Source of the DNA: Gonium pectorale | Taxonomy: Eukaryota; Chlorophyta; Chlorophyceae; Chlamydomonadales; Volvocaceae | Assembly: GCA_001584585.1 (NCBI GenBank) | Contig: LSYV01000037.1 | Span: 813,317 to 877,316 of the forward strand | Length of the DNA: 64,000 nucleotides | Direction: 5' to 3' | Shown: piece by piece, positions 12,201-23,100 of the stretch | Layout: every line of letters starts with the position of its first letter | Position numbering within the stretch: the stretch's first letter is position 1 | Position numbers and translations under genes: made by a program | The notes under the pieces: generated by a model | The model's database searches: none | What the model was told of the DNA's origin: nothing | The model's input: only the letters and a program-made list of their open reading frames with translations

Positions 12201-12396
12201 CAGTGGAGCCGCCGCTGCCGCGCCGCTGGCGGCGGTGACCGGCGCGCTGGCAGCGTCCTCTGGCCCCATGGCGGGAACGGGCTCCGGCTCGGGATCTGGT
12301 ACGGCGTCCGGGCCGCAGATGCCCCAATTCGAGCAGCATATGATGCTTACAGGCATGTACGGCGGTCAGCCGCAGTCGCACGTTGGGCTGCGGTAA
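6182..12396 (+). CDS. Large unrecognised protein (~1,150 aa): acidic N-terminus, compact Cys-containing domain, C-terminal coiled coil
   Basis: Proposed exons: 6182-6432, 6558-6663, 6758-6797 (or 6823), 7158 (or 7181)-7316, 7546-7619, 7765-7968, 8122-8377, 8564-8829, 9023-9229, 9544-9912, 10131-10379, 10581-10743, 11083-11442, 11668-12396. Exon 1 is acidic/Tyr-containing (FYTDDDIMYDDDAEYIPP) then Lys/Pro-rich. Exons 2-6 encode a non-repetitive, domain-like part (YKAYFRWAHYPHKLKNANLP; NLDRNRYGNDDNYLFT; IRYDLEFLGLCPCMVDVEII; TEVCTCQGG). The middle is Gly/Pro/His-rich, followed by an acidic tract (9750-9840). A coiled coil follows (EQLRRLANELEVVRHENRSL at 10340-10600, then ENRQLKRELLASQQQVAALL), then a Gln/Ala/Gly-rich tail. 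The layout suggests a nuclear regulator, but the family is not recognised. The frame of exon 11 breaks internally. An open frame continues upstream to an ATG at 5993, so the start is uncertain. Confidence 0.7.
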
Positions 12397-14096
12397 TCAC
12401 CGCCATGTACGCTTGTGATGGTGCGGTGTGGTGTGGGGGCGGAAGCATCCACATTTGCATGTTGGTCGGCCTCTGGGCGAGGGAGAGGGCTGGCGTCCCC
12501 ACGTTGCCCGCTGGCCGGTTTTGATCTCAGGTCGCGTGGCAGCGTGCTGTCAGCTTAGCGCGGCGCTTGCGGCATAGGTGGCGTGGGCCGCTAGCGCCCG
12601 TGGCCAGGGGGAAGACGCAGTCTGGCCGCGGGATTTTTCGCGATGCATGGTTGAGCGTCACTTTGCGTGGGCGGTTCGGCGGCGAGAGTTCCATCGCGGC
12701 ATGTGCGGACGGTGCATGGTGTCTGGGGTGTCTGGAGGGTGTTAGTTGCCCCAGAGCGGTTTCCTCTCGGGTGCCCGAAGCATCACGGCTGTGGTATGGC
12801 TGGGCATGGAGGACGGCCTTATCCGCCTTTTTTCCCGGCGAAGTGTGAGCCGGGTGAGCTGGAGCCCGCATGTACAGGGAGAAACACACTTCAACGGTCA
12901 CAGAGTCGGCGGGCACAGCCAGAGTTTTTCTTGCTCGAATAGAGCGGGGGGCGCATGACCTATTTGGTTACGCCAGAAAGCGGACAGAGTGTGAGCAGCT
13001 TAAGCTTTGCTTCCCAAACACGGTCGAGGGGAGTGAGAGCGCTTTGTCTTGAGGGGCGGGCGGGGCTCTGTGTCGCGCGCGCCGAGAGTGCGGAAGCACG
13101 TTCCTTGGGGTTCGGCAGGTCCTGTGGGCCTTGTCGTACTGAATACAAGTTATGCCAGCCCCTGCCCTCGTGTTGGCAAGTGTGCAAAGTGGCATGCCAT
13201 CCGGATTGATGCGAGAGCCTCAAAATGCCTAGCCGCGTCGGGCGTCGAGGATTCGTATTGGCTGCTGTTGACACTACGGTCCTGCGTGGCCTGTGTGCCC
13301 AAAGGATTGTGGTGGCGCGTTGCTCCGTTGCGCGCCCAGGTTTGGAAGTCGGCCACAGCTGGTGGGAGGACATCTCGCTTCCGAAAAGTACAGGCTTGAT
13401 CTAAAGCGAGATGCGTGTTTAGTTTCCCTGAGCTCTTCGGAGCCGTCCGGGAGGGTGCGGTACCCTTATTGCGCGCCCCGCCCCGCGATACCGCTAGTCC
13501 GCTTGCGTTGCTGATGGTGGGCTTGACTACGTGACGCCAGCTGTCGGCTTTGTGTGGTGGTTGCGGAACACGTTGTGGGGCCTATGGGTGTGAGGTCCAG
13601 CAGCTTGTAGGGGCCATCTTGCCCCCGAGCGCAGGCACCTGCGTCAATGCCTCGTGGGGTTTGCAAGCGCTGCAGGGAGCTGACAGGGCATCATGGGCTT
13701 TGGACTCGGTGATGTGCGTGGGAGTTTTGTGTAGGGATGTTGGATTGTGGATTGGAGGGGGCACTTTCGGAGGTTTGGAGGGGAGCTTGCCTGCAAGGCC
13801 GGCTATGGGATTCCAGCTGGCGGCCGTGCCACCAAGGAAGTGCGAACCGCCGAACGTGCTGGTTGAGGGGTTATGGCGCTCTACTAACGGAAGATACGGA
13901 GCGGCTGCCATGTTGCATGCTGTGAATGGAATATGCGGTTACGTGGTTTGCCAAACTCTCTTGGCAACCGTGTTTGATCTGTTTGGACATGTCGTGGTAT
14001 CAATTCTTGGCTCCTCCACGAAGTTGGTGGGAGTACACAGCAGTGTCACCCTTTTGAACTGATGTGCCATATGAGCTTGCCGGTGATTGTTGGGTT
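12397..14096. other. 3' UTR/intergenic sequence between convergent genes
   Basis: No exon is supported on either strand. The 3' end of the 6182 gene must fall here, but I found no plus-strand TGTAA. Base composition is less GC-biased than in the flanking exons. Confidence 0.5.
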
Positions 14097-14101
14097 TTAC
14101 A
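14097..14101 (-). terminator. Poly(A) signal TGTAA for the 14532-14982 gene
   Basis: TTACA on the plus strand (TGTAA on the minus strand) lies about 430 nt past the stop of the minus-strand gene. TGTAA is the usual poly(A) signal of volvocine algae. Confidence 0.45.
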
Positions 14102-14531
14102 CAAAGGACATAACTACATACCGTCCCGGACAAGCCAAGCCGAAGAATCAATATAACATCTGCGTACGTGCAGATGTATGCATGTATCCATACTGTGTGT
14201 GCGATACGGCAAATATCCGACCTTGTATCGTGTCAACCCAGGCTCTTCGATGAACGCTACCGAAGACGGGCGACCAAGTACGAGATGTTCGAGGGGCTGT
14301 CAAGACCACAAACACCGTGTCATTTGGTTGCGAGGCGACCAGGAAGCATCGACACCCCATACCCAACAACCATGCCGCACATGCGGCGGTATACCACAGA
14401 GGGGCAATACCCAGAGCGCTCACACGAAAGCACCTCTTCCCTTCACGGAAGTTTTTGTTCACTCGCCGTGTATGCTCATAATGGTACTGAGCTCACTGCC
14501 GATGCAATGCATGCGCGGGTAGCAAGACCGT

Positions 14532-14982
14532 TCACAGCTTGACCTCGTTGTTGAAAATGGACGTGCTCCGGCCCGTGAACATTTGGCGAATGCTGTTCTT
14601 GTAGGTCTCGCCGCGTTGCACAGCCTCCTTGGAGTCGGGCGTGATGCCCACGGTCGACTCAGGGTCCACCCTGAAGAACACGGCGCAGCGTTTAGCATCA
14701 GTGAGAGTTCAGGTGGAAGGAAGCACGGCGCGGTGTGACTCCAACAACCTCGAGGTTTGCGGCCGCGTGCAACAAGCTTCGCGCGACATAAGAAGCAGCG
14801 CTCCTAGGGCTTTTATTGCTGCTAATAGCGGACTTGCTAGCGCGCTTGCGGGTGAGCAGGGGTGACTTCACGCAAGCGCACCTGAAGATCCTGTAAACCA
14901 TCGTGCTGAAGGCGCCGCCCGCGAAGATGATGGGCACCGACAGAGCCAGGATATCAGCAGGGATGCCGCGGACGGGGGCCAT
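14532..14982 (-). CDS. 79-aa single-pass membrane protein, unrecognised (2 exons)
   Basis: Exon 1 is 14882-14982 and exon 2 is 14670-14532. The TTCAG|GTGCGC donor and TTCTTCAG acceptor join in phase 2 to give ...VYRIFR|VDPEST. After a short N-terminus there is one hydrophobic helix (ADILALSVPIIFAGGAFSTM, about residues 9-28). It is followed by a soluble tail of about 50 residues rich in Thr, Ser and charge, ending FNNEVKL. Size and topology fit small accessory subunits of organelle membrane complexes, but I cannot name one. Translation is unambiguous at both ends. The 3' UTR likely ends near 14080. Confidence 0.75.
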
Positions 14983-15794
14983 TGTTGCGCTGGTTGCTCA
15001 GCAGTCGACTCGGGCAGCCGTCAGGGTGCACGTGCAGCGTTGGGCGGCTGGACGTGGATAGACTGGTGAGGCAAGCGCGTAAAGTGCAAGCCACAGTGGA
15101 TTGCAGGAGGAAAAAAGGCACCTGTACGAGGCCCTTAAGAGGCCGTTGCACCGCTAAGCAACGCTGTCTCTTCAACGCGCCAGCGCAGCGAGCATGCACG
15201 TTGCAACGCCATGTTCGCACCGTTGTTTGCCGAGCGCACCCGGGCGTCAATATCCTACGCCCGACGCGCAAATTACCGGCATTACCAGGCTTACTAAGCC
15301 CCAATGACAATTAACCTGTCGTGATTACACACTCGGATCAGGACGCATATCTGCACTGCAGACGGGTGCCGACTTTGCCGCGGGATTAGCCTTGGCCTAG
15401 CAGGGTAGCTGTAAGGCTCGTGACGTGTGGAACGGCCTACGGGCGAGGGCCGGGGACCGCAAAGAGGGGGCGCTACCTGCGGCGAAACCAACACACAGAC
15501 CACAGCCGCGCCCACCAAGCCACTGGGGGGTGAAGCAGGTTTGGCCGGCCCGCGAGCAAGCCCGCAGGCTCAGCCCGCAGGCCGGAAGGCTGAGACACAG
15601 TACTCCGATGGTGAAGCCAACGCCATTCGTGACAGAGGCTGCCTTCCCCGTTTCTGGTTCTCTTTTTTGTGAGAGTGGGGCGGCTGAAACTGAAGTGCTT
15701 GGGGAAACACATATCTCTCATGCAAGTTTTTGGGTCGAGCCCCCGCCGCGAAGCGGCATTGGAGGGCGCCGCCCCCTGGGGTTACCCCGTGCCT

Positions 15795-15818
15795 GCGTCC
15801 GTCCGTCCGTCAGTCCGT
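15795..15818 (+). repeat. GTCC/TCCG microsatellite
   Basis: GCGTCCGTCCGTCCGTCAGT: tetranucleotide repeats with one interruption, continuing to about 15818. Confidence 0.8.
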
Positions 15819-16092
15819 TCTCGGTGGCACGAGGTACACGTCAGATAGGTGGCCACTTGGAGCCTGCGTGCGGCACGGTGCGGGGCGTTGAGCCAGCAGG
15901 GATCTGGCGCCGGGGCCCGGCATCCAAGCAGAGGCGCACGGGGGGCGCCGCTGGGGAGCAGTGTCGGTGCGAACGGGGTCTTGTTCAACACCGGTAGTCT
16001 TTGTGATGGATGCGCGGCACTGGACGGTTATCAGGCGGGTCGGGGATTGGACGACGGGCGGGCTGTGAAGGGGCCGCGCCCTCTACTGATGG

Positions 16093-16210
16093 TATGAAAA
16101 AAATGAAACCTGCACAGAAAGAGGGATCCCGCCTCTACGGCCATACACGCCCGAAGGCGTGACGTTTCCAATAGGGCGGGCGGGTGCAGAGCAAGCCATG
16201 TGACGGTCGT
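16093..16210 (-). repeat. Interspersed repeat family, copy 1
   Basis: Read on the minus strand it matches 29695-29801: CACATGxCTTG, then ACCCGCCCGCCCTA, then ACGTCxCGCCTT, then TGTATGGCCGTARAGGCGGG, then CCCTxTTTCTxTGCAG, then a pyrimidine-rich tail. It is the best-preserved partner of the 29.7 kb copy. Confidence 0.75.
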
Positions 16211-17532
16211 CCCGCCGCCCAAAAGACCGGCCAACCAGCTTACCCGGTTTGTCGAACTTCACCTGGTGAACCGTTACGTGTCCTGGTTGAGCTGCGGTGT
16301 TCTTGTTGTCGCGGTCACCGGTCCGACGGCGCTCAGCGGTTACAAGACCGTCGTGCGCCCAGCCCGCCCACCCGGCTGTATACAGACCTGGAATGACGAA
16401 AGAAAACACGGAGTCAGGAGGCGATGTGGTTGGCAGCGGTCAGGGTCATGTTGACATGGCGGCATGGAGAAGCAGACCAAAGCATTTCCAGCCCAGTAGC
16501 TGAGCGCCGAAGGACCGGTGGTGACTATCGATGGAGGAGGCTGCTCAGCGGAGAGGCAGCGGCCCCCGGGGGAGAGGGTACGGCAGGGGGTCCTACAGGC
16601 AGTGGCAGGGAAAAGAGAAAAGAACAGCCACGGGGCAAGGGCCCAAAAATGCAGGCGGCGGTCTGGAGGGCAGATCCCCACCGCCTGCAGGGGCACAGGG
16701 ACAACAAGAGGCAAAAGCAGCAGGGTGCACGAAGAGGCAAGCAATCAGGTGACACACAGACGACAGATGCACGTAGGACCAGACTAGGCGCACCCCAGCA
16801 CGGCATTGCATAGGGTCACCTCAGAGAATTCTGGGCCGCATCGGGGGCTACGGTGGTGGTCGCCGCCGAACTAACATGCAGGGACGTCACCCCTTCGACT
16901 ACCCCGGGAGCTGGGTCCTACAACGACATCATCACTTTCGCGCTCACGCTCGTCGTATGCGTTGTTCCTTTTCAACACAGACGACAAGCCGTGGCGGGAG
17001 GATAAGCGAGTGGCAGAGTGGGCAGCGAGATCCGGGCCGATGCAATCATTTCATCGTATGTGCCGTCGGTGTTTGGTCTTGGCCGCCGTGGTGCACTGTA
17101 GTTAGGGCAGGGTCTCGGTGGTTCTCATCCCGGGAGGGCTGCATGTCCCTCCCGCTGTCTGCGCCCTTTCTCGCCTCTCCGCCTGTAACCTTTCCACAGA
17201 AAAAAAAATCGTATCTATGCCGACGCGCAAGCGAACTGAAGCATCTGGTGGCGCGGGTTTTGAGGGTGTTTTCCGCAACCCGGCTAGGGCCTAGAGTGAG
17301 ATTCCACCATCACCGCCATCGCGTTGTCTCGTAAGAGCGCCTGCCCGACTGCCAGTCCCCGCGGCACCGCTGTGGTGACTTGCCGCCTTCGCGGTTCAGG
17401 AACTACCGACGACGGCGCGGTGCAAGCTGCACAGCGCTAGACGCCCTCGGCGCTTACCTGCCCTCCACGTGACCCTGAGACGCCAATGCCTAGGCACCCA
17501 ACTCCCCAACACCACCTTTTTCCGGCCCCAGG

Positions 17533-17744
17533 TGACGTCACTCAAAGACTACAATCCCGAGGGCAGCGAGGGTGCGGACGAGGAGGGTGCGGCCGCGGGT
17601 GGGGATGACGAGGAGGGCCAGGAGGAGGGGGGACGAGGAGGAGGAGGCGGAGGAGGAGGGGGAAGGACGGGTAGCGCTTGTATGCCGCATGTGTGGGGGC
17701 GGCGGCAGCGGGGCCGGGCTATAGTGTATGCCGGACGGCCGTAG
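17533..17744 (+). CDS. Possible orphan terminal exon: acidic/Gly-rich C-terminus
   Basis: A strong acceptor (pyrimidine tract then CCCCAG, ending 17532) precedes a frame encoding VTSLKDYNPEGSEGADEEGA, an acidic/Gly-rich tract and a basic tail, ending TAG 17742-17744. A good donor (CTC|GTAAGAG) sits at 17331, and a hydrophobic frame (SYNDIITFALTLVVCVVPFQ) lies near 16920-16975, but I could not assemble a complete gene. It could be the end of a small membrane protein or a pseudogene. Confidence 0.25.
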
Positions 17745-18963
17745 ATGAGCTGCCCTCGCACTGCCGTATGGGCGACCGGCTCTCGACAGGCGGGCGAGGA
17801 AGCTGCTGCTTAACGGTGCTGGCTGGCTAGCTGGTCTTTGTATGGTAAAACAAACGGCGTGCTCAATTCAGTTGCAAGCTGTACTTGAAGCAGGACTCTG
17901 GCTGGTCCTGAGCGGCTGCGATCAGCGGTCCGCCGTTGGCGCTGGGTGGACCGTGTGTCTGGCCATGAGCTTGGACCTACGGGCGGTGCGACTTGGGGCA
18001 GGTCAGCGCCCGCCACGTACCGGTACCCGCCCCACTGGTGGACGCGTGTGGCTGTCTGGGGATCATGCAGGGAGCGAGTGTGATTGCGAAGGGCCATGCC
18101 GCTGCCTGTGGCCGGGGCGCCGCTGCCGATTGCCTCTGGCTGGGGCGCGGCCGTGCCGAGTGCATCAGGCTGGATCGAAGTTGGCAGTCTAAGCATGCGT
18201 GTTTGTGCCTCGCTCAGCGCCACTGCGGCAATTTCCTCTAGAAGTGCGCTGAGTGGCAGCGGGTTGCCCAGGGACAAATGAAACGCTGCAATGAGGTAGC
18301 CACAGCTCTACCAGGGCCAGTGGTGCCGGGCTGGTATGCGTTCTCCAAGCCCCTGGTATGTGGGATACCGTACAAGAAACCGGCCGAAGCGGCAGCCATC
18401 GCTGCCATGTTCTTCAAGGGTCCCGTTAAGGATCCGTCAGGATGGCGGTGGCGGCCGCGGGGACGCCCGAAGCAGTGTTCGGGTTCCACAGCGGGCGGGA
18501 GGAAACCACATGAGAGGGCAGCGCGGCCCTACGGGGCCCCTGCATGGCAGATTGAGTTGCCCAATCCCTACCCAATCCCTCCGTCACCGTGAGGGCGAGT
18601 TGTGGAGATGGGACAGCGAGGCGGAAATTACGACCCGAAACGTTAGAAATCTGCAGAGGAAGCCCCCTTACGTGACCCCACCCCACCCCAGTACCGTATT
18701 CGCATTCCGTCCATGGCCCCCGGTGCCTGGGACAGACCCTTCCCCAGCAGCTCACCTAACCTGCCCTAACTTGGCGGTGCATCCGACCAAACAGGGGCCA
18801 CACGAGTGGACTTCAGGAGAAAGTGTCACTTGTGAGGCAGCAAGGCAGCAGGGTTCTGGGGGCCAAGACCTCGTTTTGGCCCCCTGCGTTCCTGCATTTC
18901 TGTCCCAGCACCTCTAACGCTGTGTTTCGCCTGACGCGGTCTGCGCCGTGCTCTCCTGGCTGG

Positions 18964-18993
18964 GGTGCCCTGAGGTGCCCTGAGGTGCCCTCC
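18964..18993 (+). repeat. Three-copy 10-bp tandem repeat
   Basis: GGTGCCCTGA is repeated almost three times in succession. Confidence 0.8.
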
Positions 18994-19010
18994 AACAAGT
19001 GGCCGTACTG

Positions 19011-19090
19011 CAAAAAAGAGAAATCTGCAAAGAAAGAGAGAGCCCGCCTAGTAGGGCGGGCGGGTACAATCCAAGGCATGTGACGTTCGT
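19011..19090 (-). repeat. Interspersed repeat family, copy 2 (internally deleted)
   Basis: Read on the minus strand: CACATGCCTTG, TGTACCCGCCCGCCCTACTA, then directly GGCGGGCTCTCTCTTTCTTT and GCAGATTTC. The central ACGTC...GGCCGTA part present in copies 1 and 5 is missing. Confidence 0.7.
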
Positions 19091-20160
19091 CATGCCCCCA
19101 CTGCCGTGCATCCGGGTGTTACAAACACGCACAGCCGCACGCCAACGCGCGCAGCTGCGCACCGTCCAAAGCTGCACCAACCAACCGTCTCCCCACCTCT
19201 CTCCATCCCGCTGCTACATCCCGCTGCACTGCGACGTGCAGCGCAGTACGGAGAATAGACCTCCCTCCTATCCTAAGTGGAGCTTGCGGGGAGTGGAGCT
19301 GCACCGTGCGTGGCGCTGCCAGATGCCGGCAGCAGCCTCCTGTCCGCCAGGGCTCCAGCCTCCTCGCCTCCCGGCCTCATCCGGGCCTCCCGGTCGCCTG
19401 CTGGCCTCCACCCGTGCAGCCTCAGGGCCGTGCCAGTCCGCTGCGGTGTGCAAGTGTAATAGGGAGTTAATTGGTCCAAGTAGGTATGGCGTTTTGGTGT
19501 CAACCGGGAGCTTGGAGCCGGTCATCGGTGGTTCGGTGCTGCCGACCCAATGTCTAGAAAACTTATAGGAGGCGCGTTTGCGATGGCCCTTTCCTTGAAC
19601 GTGCGGAGCCAGACGCGGGGGTCCGCCGTGCTAGCCCTGGGTTGAGGGGGGGGGTAGGACGGTGTGGCGGTTAGGTGGGACGACCCTATCGCACACGTCT
19701 TGGCAGTTACAAAGTTTCGGTGTGCACGCGTGAGTTGGGCGGGGTCAATCATTGTTTGAGGTGGACGCCACATGCTCTTGGCCATCGGCTCGGTTGTTAT
19801 GGGCTTGAGGGATGGGCTGAAGGAGAGCTGCCTTCTCCGGCGGCTAATGGTGTGTCGGCGTTGGGTAGGGCCCACGATGCTGACAGGGACAGGCGCAGGG
19901 CCGGTGGGGAGAGGGGGGTCATGCACGGAGAAGTACAGTAGGAGGGTCTACCCTTCGTACAGCGACAGCCCGCTGCTTATAGCTACTTGTTGTTCCTGAA
20001 ACCAAAGCATGGAGTGATGAAACAGTCATGAAGCAGGCTCTGGATTACCGGTACCGGTATGCAAGTTATGCCGAGTAGGGAGCAAGCGTCTCCTGGGTAG
20101 CTCAACAATGATCAAGGAAAAGGCCTAGCACACAGCTCAAAACTGGCTGCGCGACGTCCT

Positions 20161-23100
20161 ATGTCCGGGTGGATGCCCGAGGCGTCGCCACGCCCGTCCC
20201 GATACAACGGCGGCATGTCTTTCAATGGGGCCATTGCTGTGGCCGCTATTGCACTCCTCGCCCTGTCAATGGCTCGGGGCAGCGTAGCGACGCTCGTGCC
20301 CTTTGACGGCCTCACGGCACTGGTTTGCAACACGGGCGCAGACCTGGTGGCTGCCTTTGCAGATTCCACAGTCAGCGTAGCGATGGTTTCCCACGACCTG
20401 AACCTGACCGCCACAGACTGGGTGGGCGTCTCAACCCCACTCTATATGGCTCGAAACTTCTCTGTGGTGGGGGTGTTGGAGGACCCGCTGCTGTGGCCGA
20501 CGCTTGACATGGGCTATTTGGAGAACAAGGTGCCAAGGGGGGAGGGGAGGGGCGGATGTTTGAACGTGCTGTGCGGCAGGCGCGTGTTTTTTTGCCTTGC
20601 ATGCACCACCTTTACCAATGGATCAACTGCAATGTTGACGTTACAGAGCACAAGTCTCGCCACCTGATCTTTGACTGGCCAGTATTCAGATCAGCCCTGC
20701 CACCCGCCGCCTCAACGCGAATCTTTGTCCCCAGATCCTGCTGGCTCCCGGAGTCACGTTTAGAATAACGCGGCTGGCCGTGGTTCGCTGGAGGCAGGTT
20801 CCCCACTTCCAGGCAAGCTTGGTGGCGGCACGCATGGTTTGGAATGGGCGTGTCCGTGCCCCAGGGATGCTCTGCAGTAGTGCTGGTAGGGGGCTATGCT
20901 TGGTGAAGAGGGGCTGTTAGGAAAACCTACGCTTGGTGAATAGGGGCTGGCAGAGGTTTAGGGCGATGCGTCTTGTGCGGCCGGTCGCCTCTTGGGCCCT
21001 TGCAGTGAGGGGCTCCGTCTCGCCGGTACAGAGTACGGGAGGACGGCATGTGTTCTGACGCACAGCCAAAGGGAATCGGGATCCGCACGGATCGAGTTGG
21101 TGGCTGGAATCCGCACGGCTGGCAGCCTGCCTAGAAGTCCCGCGATGGAGCGCGTACGTTTAGCGAGGGCTCGTTCCGCAGGCCCCTGCCTGACACACGT
21201 GCGCTGTCTGGTTGCTTGCTGCTGCGCAGGCGTTCGGCGTCGACCTCTTTGTCGCCAACAACAGCCCGGCCTACACCGCGTCACCGGCGTACTTGTCGCT
21301 CCACAACACAGCCGTCATCCAGCGTACGTGTTACACAGGATTGCACGGCAGGGGACGCCTACGCGGGCGCGGGCGCAGATATGAAAGCCTGGCCTCATAC
21401 CACATGTAATGCCGAATAGGGTTGTAAAGGCAGTGTCTACCTGCCGCCCTCGGGATGAAGCGCTGGCACACACCCCGCGCCACACATACTTGTGCCCCAA
21501 CGACACCCTGTCCCCACGCCACCCGCCCGCCACGCCACGCTTCCCGCAGGGACGTGCCTCCCCGCGGGCCTGAACACCGTGTCTTCGAACTCAGCACCGC
21601 GGCCCCTGCCGGTCCCTGGCAAGCAGGTGACGTTGCGGACTGCCAACCGACCAGATTGCGTCAACTCCTCGCAGGTACGGTAACCTGCCCGCCTCCCTGT
21701 AGCCGATCCAGGCCATGCCGACCCCGCGCTTTCCCCGTCCGTCGCCCATTTGTCAAACGCTGGCGCTCTCTACCTGCTGTGCTTGCAGACGGGAAGGGGG
21801 AGCGCTGAACTTGGCCGCCTTCGAGAAAGCCTCGCTTCAGCATTCCTGTGCGCCCATGGGCCAGTGCACGGGCACACTGATACACCGCACATCCCCCCCT
21901 GCTCCCTCCACCACCAGAGCCCAGATCTGGTACCGATGTTTTGCTCAACCGCCCCACCCTAGCGTTTCTCCCCCTCTGCCTCACTCCCCCTCACACACTC
22001 CAAGCGAACTGCACAATGCCGGTCGTGTGTCGCACCCCTCCACGCCCGCGGATCCGCAGGTGCCCGCCCTGCAGCGCTGCTGGGCCGCGGTGGGCATGTA
22101 CGTCGACGCGTCCGCCTGGTCCTCCAGCATCGACGCGCTGAGCACCATGCTGCCGGCGGGGTACATCACGCACTGCCGCAACGCAACGTACCTGGTGGGG
22201 TCTATGTCGGGCCCGGGTCTGAAGGTGTGCACATGCCGTCTCGCACGACGGCCGTGTGGGGCAGCGACTGGCGCAAGGCCAGCCTCCCTGCATATAACCC
22301 TGGTGATCCCGGGTCAGAGCGGCGCGAGGCTGTACCATACCTGGGATACCCACGCGCGATACGGACGCCCGATTGACAGCGCAATTCGTTGGCATGTATG
22401 AAGTCGTGCTGAGCGCCCCCGGCCCTCCCCCGACCCGCGCAGTGCCCTGTGGTCATGAGCTTGGAGTGCGCCACCCAGCTCGGCGCCGCCGGCTGTTTCT
22501 ACTCCATGTTCCCGCGTCTCCTGCCGCCGCCCTCGGCACCGCCGCCAGGGCCCAGCAGCGCTGGTGAAGGCGGCGAGGCAGGGCGCCGTAACTTTCTAGT
22601 AGCCCTGCTGGCCGGGTTGCTGACAGGTGGGGGTTGGTGGGTTACGGCGATGGCACGGGAGAGGGCTGCAAGGGGCTGCTGTAAGACCAATGCGTCGCTT
22701 TAGGTATGCCCCCGGACGGGAATGCTCAAGGCAGGCATCCGACCCGTCTCTGCCAGTATGTCTGTGACTGCCAAGCTGTGTCTCGTGCGCCCTCACGGCC
22801 GTGCAGGGCTTGCGGTGGCGGTCATTGTCGCGGGCTTGGCAGTCGTTGCCGTACGACTGCGGAAGCGGCGGTGCATCGAGGCGGCTCCCGCCTCCTTCCA
22901 AGAGCTGGGAACTATAGAAGGAGGGTAGGTGCGGACCGTTTCACGCGGGTCCCGGTCCCGGTCGGGCAGCTCTTGCACGCGTCCTCTGCACACGGCGCGT
23001 TCCACCCCTCAGGCCGTGGCCAGGAACATTAAGGTGGTAACTTGCGATGTCCGACCCCGCCCTACAGCGCCTGTGCTGGAGACGCGTCCCCTCGCTGCGT

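Larger units (their letters stand above)
14983..20160. other. Gene-poor stretch with repeats; no complete gene supported
   Basis: Contents: a GTCC microsatellite (15795-15818), inverted copies of an interspersed repeat (16093-16210 and 19011-19090), a Gly/acidic orphan exon candidate (17533-17744), a three-copy 10-bp repeat (18964-18993), and the upstream flank of the kinase gene. Several open frames of 100-190 codons (for example 15425-15997, 17810-18277 on the minus strand, 18278-18592) lack the third-position bias and the splice-consistent partners seen in the real genes. Confidence 0.5.

Noticed and set aside
17810..18592. Minus-strand 155-codon frame (17810-18277) and plus-strand 104-codon frame (18278-18592)
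   Set aside because: Both read fairly smoothly, but third-position GC bias is weak, there are no splice-linked partners and no family resemblance. They could be transposon relics.
22681..22925. Stop codon TAG at 22926 in the kinase transmembrane exon as a gene end
   Set aside because: The GTAGGT overlapping it is a good donor, and removing the intron to 23068 keeps the frame into the juxtamembrane and kinase exons.
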